Part shown: positions 24,201-35,800 of the stretch, piece after piece | Layout of the letters: each line of letters starts with the position of its first letter | How positions within the stretch are numbered: position 1 is the stretch's first letter | DNA from: Dallia pectoralis | Taxonomy: Eukaryota; Chordata; Actinopteri; Esociformes; Umbridae | Length of the DNA: 64,000 bases | Direction of reading: 5' to 3' | Assembly: GCA_029465975.1 (NCBI GenBank) | Contig: CM055728.1 | Coordinates: forward strand, 27,887,392 to 27,951,391 | Notes under the pieces: generated by a model | What the model saw: only the letters and a program-made list of their open reading frames with translations | The model's database searches: none | What the model was told of the DNA's origin: nothing | Position numbers and translations under genes: made by a program

Positions 24201-27200
24201 GTATTTTAACAGCTTACCTCCTCCTGTATGGCCGGTGGCAGAGCAGCCAGGAACTCTGGGCTGACCTCTGTTAGCCCAGGACCTCCTCCTAGGATGGGTG
24301 CAGTGGTGGAGGGGAGAGTGGAGGCAGCAGGGGGCCGCGCCGGAGGCCGGATACCCAGCTGGTTCTGGAGAACCTCACGCCGAATGTCCTCCGGAAGAGC
24401 CGCCAGGAAGGATGGATCCACACCTTCTGGTAGACTGATACCTTGTGAGGAGAAGTTAGTACGTGAATGTGCGAATCAAAGGAGAGCCGACACTCTAAAA
24501 CAACCAACACAAGCAGGGTTTTGCCATCACCCAGCAGTATCTAATTAGGTGTAAATACGGTTGGAACAAGTAATCGCAACAGAGCTCTCAAGGCGGGTTG
24601 CACACAAGGTCATAACATATCGGACGAGTGGCACTCCTATAAAACTGTCAGTTGGAGTCGCCACACTCAAAGAAGTAGCTGAACTAAAGCTGCGTGCCGC
24701 CCATCACAATCTTCAGGTCTCACGGCCTTCATGTGAATCGAGCCACTGCCCTGACGTTGCATGGGACAGGCTCTACCAACCGTGACCCAACACAGACTGA
24801 CAGAAAAACCAACCAATCAAAATCCTGTACCTGCCAGTGGGTCCTCATCCTCGTTGCTGGTGGATGGTAGGGGCTCTTCCTGGATGGCCTGGGATTGGCT
24901 GTCGGCACTGTCACTTCGCGGCATGGTCTCACCAAGGGAGGAGACTGAGGTGGAGCTACACACAGACAGAGACAGTTTGAGTTTCCCCAAGTCCATTAAG
25001 GCCCAAGCAGATGATCACATGGGTAAAAGCAGTATGGATCTAGTGGTGCCACCGTACCCTGTGACAGGTTATGCTGTAATAATGCCTTATCCTTAGAGCC
25101 TCACCCTGTGTCTGCGTCCGTCTGCCTGTCCGTAAGTCCACTGTCTCCACTTCCTGACAGCTCCTGGGACAGATGGACAGCCTGGGCAGAGTTAGGGGCG
25201 GCCTCTTCCTGCATGACAGAGGCGGGGCTACTGGTATCCATGGGAGACCCTTCCAGTTGTGACACGCCCACCGTTGCCGGTTCAGAAGTCTCCACGATGT
25301 CAGGACTCAGGGAGGCTGGGGGGGGCAGTAGAAGAGAGCGTTGGGTCACCTGGTCAGTTAATAGTGCGATTAACCCAAACAGCAAGCAGATGGCATTGAT
25401 GGTAACAACAGCAGCTACATGGTCTCATTTGCCTCACACTGTCATCTACTCAATCAGAACACTTTGAAGACTGATAACTGACCCCACTGTAAGGAAGTCT
25501 GAGAAAAAAACATAAACTTGTTTAATAACTCCGGGAAAAATGTGAACGAGACCAAATTAATCGACTCTTGAGACCAGGGGATCTGAAAGGAACTGTCGAA
25601 AGGGCTTATTAAACAGCTTCAAAGTTAGTCTACCTTCCCTGCCTCCATCCATTGCGCCTCCACCACCTCCTCCCTCACCAATAGTGGGTGACGGGGACAT
25701 TTCCATCTGGGACGCCTCCGCTTCGCAGTTTGGCCTATTTGATGGCGCCGCGAGGATAGGAATGCCAGCCCCCGCCAGGGCAGCCAGAGAGTTGGCGTCC
25801 GACTCCGCCAGGAGCAGGTCTGCGATTGGCTGATGGACCTGCTGGCTGATGGCGGTCTCCAAGGAAACCAGTGCCTGCTCGTGGGGGGTGGGGGTAGTTG
25901 GGGTGACCTCTCCTGAGGGGGGCGCTGTGAGGAAGCCCTCCGAGACCCTGGGGGGGTCCAGACAAGACACCCCACTGCCCTGAGCATCACCTTCTGAGCC
26001 AGGGGAACAGACACACGAAAGGAAAGGAGTCAGACAAGTGGGCAAAAGGCAGGCAGTCCGGCATAGATTCACTACTTCAGCTACTAAGAAGGCAGTGACG
26101 TCGTTGATAAAGTGCAGGGGGTGTTTGTGGCGAGACGGAGGCACTGAGGAAGGCAGTAAGTTGTATGGTCATCTCCGGTACGGGGTGCTCTATCCTAATC
26201 CCCAACAACAACACAACTTACTACCTCACCACAGCACCACCGCATAGGCTCCTCCCACATAAAACCGCACCACGGCTGTGGCTCCTCCCACATAAAACAG
26301 CTCCAACATTAGATGAACAAGACAGCATATAAAGACGACACGTTCTAAGGCAATCAGATAAAGTGTGTGTGTGCGCACAAACACATACAAACAGACAAAC
26401 AAACATTATCTAGAGAGGTGTGACGGACGAAGCCCAGGGACGAGAAGCCCTGCGGTTTCCGTGGCGACGAGGTTGGGCTGGTATATGCCAAGGCGTTGCC
26501 GTGGGAAAGACAGTAGACTGTATAGTTATCTCCGAGATCCGTTGTGATCCTAAAACTATACAAACTACTACCTCAGCCCACAGCAAGCAACAGTGTCTGC
26601 GTCAGGTTGTGTCCAGGGATACCTACCGAACTCATTCAGAGGGGGAAACACGGTTGGTTTAGTCAACAACAGACCAACTAAAACTGGGACACAAATTTCA
26701 CCTGAAACAACTCAAAATGCTCATGGCTTCACAGGAGAACAGGAGGTTTCCCTACCGGCTGTGTTTCCCCCGGCAGAGCCGTTAACCGCAACCAGGCCCG
26801 TGCCCTGGAGACTCTGCTCCCTGGACTCCTCTCCTGTTCGTCTGTCGTTCTGCTTCGCTGCCTCCTCTTCTGCTAGCTGGCGCCTCCTCTTCTCCCTCCT
26901 CTCCTCCAGCTCTTCATCTCTCAGTGTCTCCAGGTGCTGCAGGATGGGGACTTTTACCACTGGAAAGGTAAGCAGCAGAGCGAAAGTGTCAGAAAGATGG
27001 GGGGTACCGGCAAAAACATGGGGTCCCGGCAAAAAGATGGGGTCCCGGCAGAGAAACATGCAGGGGTTCTAGGAGTAGCAACGTTAGAGTAATCACTACT
27101 GTTTATCAGTAGACAGTAAATATTACTAATGTATGGGTTCTTAGAGTAATCACTTGTGTTTATCAGTAGACAGTAAATATTACTAATGTACGGGTTCTTA

Positions 27201-29754
27201 AACTGGGGTCCTGCAGAGGGTCCGTAATCAGTACAACAATAAAAAATTAAACCCACCGGTTTCGGTTTAAGTGCGCAGCTGAAGGTGCAGCTGAAGGCAC
27301 AAAAAGGACACATTTGTGCACAGCTCGCGACGTACCTGCGACACAGTCGTGCATGCTCTCAGCATCTAACACTTTACACTCATCAGTCCATCGAGTTAAG
27401 GCAGTGGGGATACTGGACAGGGTGCCTGGAAAGACAAAACGGAGTTAGAAGAAATCTGACACATGGTCCCAAGCATTTAACAGCTTAAAAAGGATTGCTA
27501 AACTTTGACAATTTTTTCTGAATTGATCTTTTGGAATCAGAAAACAAGTTGCCATTGGACGCATTAAGGCAGGTGCCTGTTGGTTTCATTCAAATCTCTG
27601 AACTAATGTCCCACCTGCTTGTCCTCCGGTGCTGCTCTGTTCATGGAAAAAGTCGTCGAGCAGCTCGTCGTCAGAGCGGGCGATTATATGCACGTCCTCG
27701 TTGCCCACCAGTAGTCGTGCTCGGCCTCGGGACTGCAGGGGCAGAGAGCTAGAAAGCTGCAGGATGTCGGCAGCAGCGCTGGGACCCAGAAGTCTGTGGG
27801 TGAAGGAGTGAAGACACGCTAAAAACCCGGGAATATTCTATTCAAAACAGACTCATTCCACAAACAAGAAAGTCCCCAGAAATGGACGTGGCTTAAACAC
27901 ACCAGAACAGCGACCATTGTCAACAATTAGTTGTTCCTGGTGCGATTATTCCAGCGTGTGAGTGTATGGCATTGGTTTAGCCACGTCCGAGCAACTCAAA
28001 CATTTGACTCAGGGGAGCCCCTTATCTGAGGACCTGACTCACCTCTGCAAGATAAGGGGCGGGTTGGGCTGCCTGTTGCCAGGGTAGTGGACATGAATGG
28101 TGTGTCCCGTGTTGGCGGTCAGCTGGCGCAGTGTCCTCTGACTGCGACCCATGCCCTGCGCCAGCCGGTTGTTGGTGCTCGCCCCGCCCAGTGTCAGGGA
28201 GCCGTGGTCGGCGTGGCGCACCATCAGGGGGTGTGAGCTGGGGATGTTGCCTGGGGAGGGAGGGATGTCAGCTGATGGGAACACGATAAACAGAGAGAAC
28301 AGTTGCAGACATTAGGGGGACACGTAGTGACACAACCCCGTCATTCTACATACCGCTCAACTGTCACTATATACAACCCAGAAATACAGGGTGGTCAGTG
28401 GCTTCAATAGGTGATGTTATGAAGAGCTACAGGACACAGACCAATAATCTAATATTATTATATACAACCCAGGAATACAGGGTGGTCAGTGGCTTCAATA
28501 GGTGATGTTATGAAGAGCTACAGGACACAGACCAATAATCTAATATTATTATATACAACCCAGGAATACAGGGTGGTCAGTGGCTTCAATAGGTGATGTT
28601 ATGAAGAGCTACAGGACACAGACCAATAATCTAATATTATTATATACAACCCAGGAATACAGGGTGGTCAGTGGCTTCAATAGGTGATGTTATGAAGAGC
28701 TACAGGACACAGACCAATAATCTAATATTATTATATACAACCCAGGAATACAGGGTGGTCAGTGGCTTCAATAGGTGATGTTATGAAGAGCTACAGGACA
28801 CAGACCAATAATCTAATATTATTATATACAACCCAGGAATACAGGGTGGTCAGTGGCTTCAATAGGTGATGTTATGAAGAGCTACAGGACACAGACCAAT
28901 AATCTAATATTATTATATACAACCCAGGAATACAGGGTGGTCAGTGGCTTCAATAGGTGATGTTATGAAGAGCTACAGGACACAGACCAATAATCTAATA
29001 TTATTATATACAACCCAGGAATACAGGGTGGTCAGTGGCTTCAATAGGTGATGTTATGAAGAGCTACAGGACACAGACCAATAATCTAATATTATTATAT
29101 ACAACCCAGGAATACAGGGTGGTCAGTGGCTTCAATAGGTGATGTTATGAAGAGCTACAGGACACAGACCAATAATCTAATATTATTATATACAACCCAG
29201 GAATACAGGGTGGTCAGTGGCTTCAATAGGTGATGTTATGAAGAGCTACAGGACACAGACCAATAATCTAATATTATTATATACAACCCAGGAATACAGG
29301 ATGGTCAGTGGCTTCAATAGGTGATGTTATGAAGAGCTACAGGACACAGACCAATAATCTAATATTATTATATACAACCCAGGAATACAGGATGGTCAGT
29401 GGCTTCAATAGGTGATGTTATGAAGAGCTACAGGACACAGACCAATAATCTAATATTATTATATACAACCCAGGAATACAGGATGGTCAGTGGCTTCAAT
29501 ATGTGATGTTAAAGAGGAGCTACAGGACACAGACCAGAAATCTAATATTATTATTTCTACTACTACTACATATATTGAAAGTGTTATTGGATTTAAATCT
29601 CTCCTTGAGAGAAACCCCAGCCTCAGAGGTTAAGACAACGTGAGATGACACAATCAAGTTTTAAAAGACTTAGTCACAAGACCATCACGTTGATAGATTT
29701 AATCAGGGGTTGAGGAATCAAGTTGCAAACTGGATAATCCCCCCCCAAAAAATA

Positions 29755-29805
<51 letters not shown>

Positions 29806-32800
29806 CTCTTGTATTAATGGAGCGAGAACTGAAATTATCTAGCCTTGTTTCGGTACTTAATATTTTTTTTGATTTCCTGACCCAACTCGAAACTTGCGGG
29901 ACTCTGGTAAAAAAGTGCAGCTAAGAATTGTGGGAAATTGAAAGACCAAATGCTTTTAACGTAAATCTAATTTAGAGGTGCGGTATTAGATCCGCAAAAG
30001 CCAATTGTGTGTGAATCCTACCAGACCATCAACATATGCATCCTCCCAGTCCATCAGTCTATCCATCCTCCCAGTCCATCAGTCTATCCATCCTCCCAGT
30101 CCATCAGTCTATCCATCCTCCCAGTCCATCAGTCTATCCATCCTCCCAGTCCATCAGTCCATCCTCCCAGTCCATCAGTCTATCCATCCTCCCAGTCCAT
30201 CAGTCTATCCATCCTCCCAGTCCATCAGTCTATCCATCCTCCCAGTCCATCCATCCTCCCAGTCCATCAGTCTATCCATCCTCCCAGTCCATCAATCTAT
30301 CCATCCTCCCAGTCCATCAGTCTATCCATCCTCCCAGTCCATCAGTCCATCATCCATCCTCCCAGTCCATCAGTCCATCATCCATCCTCCCAGTCCATCA
30401 GTCCATATCCATCCTCCCAGTCCATCCATCAGTCCATCCATCCTCCCAGTCCATCAGTCCATCCATCCTCCCAGTCCATCAGTCCATCCATCCTCCCAGT
30501 CCATCAGTCCATCCATCCTCCCAGTCCATCAGTCCATCCATCCTCCCAGTCCATCAGTCCATCCATCCTCCCAGTCCATCAGTCCATCCATCCTCCCAGT
30601 CCATCAGTCCATCCATCCTCCCAGTCCATCAGTCCATCCATCCTCCCAGTCCATCCATCCCCCAGTCCATCAGTCCATCCATCCTCCCAGTCCATCAGTC
30701 CATCCATCCTCCCAGTCCATCAGTCCATCCATCCTCCCAGTCCATCAGTCCATCCATCCTCCCAGTCCATCAGTCCATCCATCCTCCCAGTCCATCAGTC
30801 CATCCATCCTCCCAGTCCATCAGTCCATCCATCCTCCCAGTCCATCAGTCCATCCATCCTCCCAGTCCATCCATCCTCCCAGTCCATCCATCCTCCCAGT
30901 CCATCCATCCTCCCAGTCCATCCATCCTCCCAGTCCATCCATCCTCCCAGTCCATCCATCCTCCCAGTCCATCCATCCTCCCAGTCCATCCATCCTCCCA
31001 GTCCATCCATCCTCCCAGTCCATCCATCCTCCCAGTCCATCCATCCTCCCAGTCCATCCATCCTCCCAGTCCATCCATCCTCCCAGTCCATCCATCCTCC
31101 CAGTCCATCCATCCTCCCAGTCTATCCATCCTCCCAGTCTATCCATCCTCCCAGTCTATCCATCCTCCCAGTCTATCCATCCTCCCAGTCTATCCATCCT
31201 CCCAGTCTATCCATCCTCCCAGTCCCATCCCCCAGTCTATCCATCCTCCCAGTCTATCCATCCTCCCAGTCTATCCATCCTCCCAGTCTATCCATCCTCC
31301 CAGTCTATCCATCCTCCCAGTCTATCCATCCTCCCAGTCCATCAGTCTATCCATCCTCCCAGTCCATCAGTCTATCCATCCTCCCAGTCCATCAGTCCAT
31401 ACATCCTCCCAGTCCATCAGTCTATCCATCCTCCCAGTCTATCCATCCTCCCAGTCCATCTATGTAACAAACATAATGGTCAAATCTACATAAATGACCG
31501 TTGACTCACCAGTAGTGGAGAACATGTTGTCAAACTCTATGATGAGGTCGTCGTCACGGTCAAACCTCTCAAAGCGGATGTGTGGCGCCGCATTGATATC
31601 TGGGAAATCTTCATCTAGTTCCATCTCTGAACCTTCGTCGTCGTCATCCTCGTCCCCTTCCTCATCATCCTGAGAGAAAGAGATGAAGATCCGCTGAGCC
31701 AAGAGCCTCCACAACGACACACGAATCAATGACACTTAAATGAAACACCAACACCACTACAAGTTGTTTCCTCACCTGGTCCTCCTCCTCTTCCTCCTCT
31801 TCCTCCTCCTCTTCATCCTGGCTATCTTCATCGTCATTGCTGCCACTGGAGTCTTCCTCCTGCGTGTGCTCCTCATCTTCAGGCTCAAGGATGTTCATTG
31901 AGTCTACGGTAGCAGGGGGGAACGGTAAGAGGGGGGCGGTAAGGGGGGACGGTAAGGGGAGGACGGTAAGGGGGACGGTAAGGGGGGACGGTAAGGGGAG
32001 GACGGTAAGGGGGGACGGTAAGGGGGGACGGTAAGGGGGACGGTAGGGGGAACGGTAAGGGGGAACGGTAAGAGGGGGACGGTAAGAGGGGGACGGTAAG
32101 AGGGGGACGGTAAGAGGGGGACGGTAAGAGGGGGACGGTAAGAGGGGGACGGTAAGAGGGGGAAGGTAAGGGGAGGACGGTAAGAGGGGGACGGTAAGGG
32201 GGGGACGGTAAGAGGGGGACGGTAAGGGGGACGGTAAGGGGGTACGGTAAGGGGGTACGGTAAGGGGGTACGGTAAGGGGGTACGGTAAGGGGTACAGAA
32301 GAACACAGCTTTGACATTCTCTATCTAATGCTAATAAACCAATAACAACACGGACAAATTGACACCATTGATGAAGGTTACACGTAAACATGAAATATGA
32401 CCGGACCTTCGCGGTTGGCTTGTAGCGTAGATGCTTGACTGATATTTGACGGAGCTTCGTCCATCAACACATCCTCTTGCGATTCGTCTTCGCCACTGCT
32501 GCGTCCAACTGGGTGAAAGAACAAACAGACCAATCAGAAACCACACTGCTACGTCCAACTGGGTGAAAGAACAAACAGACCAATCAGAAACCACACTGCT
32601 ACGTCCAACTGGGTGAAAAAACAAACAGACCAATCAGAACAGGCAGGTTTACCGAGGCATGCAACACATAGAGCTGGGATGTTAACCAATAGCGCGACCC
32701 AAATGAACCCCCACTGCTTCTTCCCCCCTCCTGATTGGTCAGTTGAACAGACCCAGGGTTGGGGTGCTTACCGATAATGGCACTGTTGACTGCGCCGGCA

Positions 32801-35800
32801 TCTCTCTCCAGGAGCTCGTCTATGAGGTCCACCAGCTCGTTCTCCACCTGCATGGCCGTGGTACTGAGCACCTCCGGTTGCCCGGCGATCACCACCGTAT
32901 CGCCTTCCGTCTCGCCGTCCATCAGGTCGCTGTCCGGCCCGGTGACCCGGTGACTGCCCTCCACCAGGGTGCCCTCAGCCTCACCGGAATCCCCTGGAAA
33001 GACTGCAGACTCAGTAACCTAAACCAAAGGGCGGCCCCAGAGCGTTCTGAAGGAGGTTCCTGTGTTACGCAATACCTTGCGTGTTGCTGTTGGCGTCCCG
33101 GGCGGTTCCCACAGTGTCGTGTTCCGTCTTGTTCTTGCTGGATCCTCCCTTCCCCCCAAACAGGCTGCTGGGCTGGTTCACGATACGGGACAGCGTCTCC
33201 AGGGGCTTCAGGGCAGCGTTCACAGTGTTCGCCATGTTCGGACTGAAGACAGGAGTCAGCAATTAGATAAACGTCACACACGGAAACATCCAGAAGTGAC
33301 TCCCTTCTCTATGAAAATGTGCTACTGACCAAAGAGTAAAAAAGGAGGGGATTGCATTTTTGTACTAGTGCTATTGATGGGAAAATGCACTTCCCATGAC
33401 TGATATATGGGTGTTTTCACATTGTAAGATTATTGCACTAATAGTAAGTAATTGGCAATTAAAAACATTAAATTCTCTCCCAAGCAAGCATTGGCACATA
33501 GGAAGACGAACAGCCAACAGAATCGCCTGTCCCTGATGGAATTGGGACAGGCAGGAACCCAAAACCAGGAGAAGACGCAGGAACACTCTCAGAGGCTGTG
33601 AGTGGGGCCGTTCACCTGGACAGGTCGAGGCTGTGTGGCACCCTGGCCAGGTCGTTCACCAAACCCTTCTTCAGGAACAGGCGGATGATGTTGTTCATGC
33701 CGTTGTGCTGCGTCTTGGCTGCCGCTGTGCTGTAGAAGCTGGAGGTGGACGGACACGACTCCATAATGGTGCTGATGATGCACATAACAGCCTGGAGCCT
33801 GTGGAGGGAGAGAGGAGGGAGGGTGAGGGAGTGGTGAGGGAGTGGTGAGGGAGTGGTGAGGGAGAGGTGAGGGAGGGGTGAGGGAGGGTGAGGGAGGGGT
33901 GAGGGAGGGGTGAGGGAGGGGTGAGGGAGGGGTGAGGGAGGGGTGAGGGAGGGGTGAGGGAGGGGTGAGGGAGACGTGAGAGAGACGGAGAGAGGGGGAG
34001 AGAGGGGAGAGAGACGAGGGGAGACGAGAGAGACGGGGGAGAGAGGAGAGACGGGAGAGAGACGGGAGAGAGACGGGAGAGAGACGGGAGAGAGACGGGA
34101 GAGAGACGGGAGAGAGACGGGAGAGAGACGGGAGAGAGACGGGAGAGAGACGGGAGAGAGACGGGAGAGAGACGGGAGAGAGACAAGAGGGAAAAGTGTG
34201 ACACGGGAGAGAGGAGGATAATGGGAGATCTCATGAATGCTCTCTCAGGCTCAGAGCTTGTTTCTTTGTGCACTTTGACATTGACACGGGTCCACACACC
34301 CACCTGGCGTGTTTCTCTGTGCCCTCTGCCATGGCCAGTGCCCGGCTGAGCGCCGCCTTCACCTCGTTGACCAGAGCCACCTGCGCATCAGTTCCAGTTC
34401 CGGCAGCGGCCAGGCTGGCCAGAAACAGCCGCGCCAGGGCAGGAGTGTCCTTGTCCTCTGAGCTTTGAGTGTGGGGCAGCAGGTGGTCCAGAACAAAGGC
34501 TAGGACACTGCAGTCCTACAAGGAGGAAGCAAGAGAGACAGCCGGCAGGAGAGAGACAGCCGGCAGGAGAGAGACAGCCGGCAGGAGAGAGACAGCCGGC
34601 AGGAGAGAGACAGCCGGCAGGAGAGAGACAGCCGGCAGGAGAGAGACAGCCGGCAGGAGAGAGACAGCCGGCAGGAGAGAGACAGCCGGCAGGAGAGAGA
34701 CAGCCGGCAGGAGAGAGACAGCCGGCAGGAGAGAGACAGCCGGCAGGAGAGAGACAGCCGGCAGGAGAGAGATGGCAGAAAAGGTGAGTTTATAAAGAAA
34801 CATGAATGAATCTATTAAAGTAGTAATGTCAACTTTGGCCTGTTTCAACCAGACTACCTACCTCCTTGATGAGCTCAGACTGCCCGGCTGTGTAACAGTA
34901 AGAGGCAATGAGAGTGGCGATGCCCACATACGATCTGACCAGCTCTGCCAGGAGCCTCAGGATGGTGGAGGTCGGCATCAGGGGCTTTGAGGCCTTCGCT
35001 TTGGCGCCCTTTCCCTCCTCTGAGCTGGCCCCCTTCTCCCCCTCAGTGTCTTTCTTTTCCTCACGCATCTCCTCTGGAGTGGATGCTGGATAAAGCGAGG
35101 GGGAGGGTATAGAGCGAGCGAGGGGGAGGGTATAGAGCGCGAGGGAGGGGGAGGAGGTATAGAGCGAGGGGGAGGAGGGTATAGAGCGAGGGGGGAGGAG
35201 GGTATAGAGCGAGGGGGGGAGGAGGGTATAGAGGGAGGGGGGGAGGAGGGTATAGAGCGAGGGGGGGAGGGTATAGAGCGAGGGGGAGGAGGGGTATAGA
35301 GCGAGGGGGAGGTATAGAGCGAGGGGGAGGTATAGAGCGAGGGGGAGGGGAGGTATAGAGCGAGGGGGAGGTATAGAGCGAGGGGGAGGTATAGAGCAAG
35401 GGGGGAGGGTATAGAGCGAGGGCGATCAGTCACAGTTGTTGCAGCACACAAGGGAAGACAAAACAACATCATTCATAGATTTTTTTATAAGTACGTAAAA
35501 AGCAAACAGTACCAGTGGAGGCTGGCGGTGAGGAGGATGGAGGGAGGGTCTCACCTTCTCCCTGAGGTGTGTCAGAATTAGACGAGTCGGCCACAGCCCC
35601 ATCAGCAGCAAACACCTGGGCCTGAGAGGGACAAGGAATCATCTAACATATCGACACAAACACCAGATGTCTGTACGGCACACAGTTCACCACTAGGATA
35701 GGTGACCGGCACATATATGCCTAACATGTAAACACCAGATGTCTGTACGGCACAGTTCACCACTAGGATAGGTGACCGGCACATATATGCCTAACATGTA

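Noticed and set aside
30795..31146. Minus-strand frames [10 protein letters not shown] repeated
   Set aside because: Frame of the 13-bp repeat in the transcript sense, but bounded by intron and lacking splice sites that would include it.
30005..31504. Nearly 500-codon Ser/Pro/His-rich frames on plus
   Set aside because: By-product of the 13/25-bp array; all three plus frames open, no start context or domain, antisense intron.
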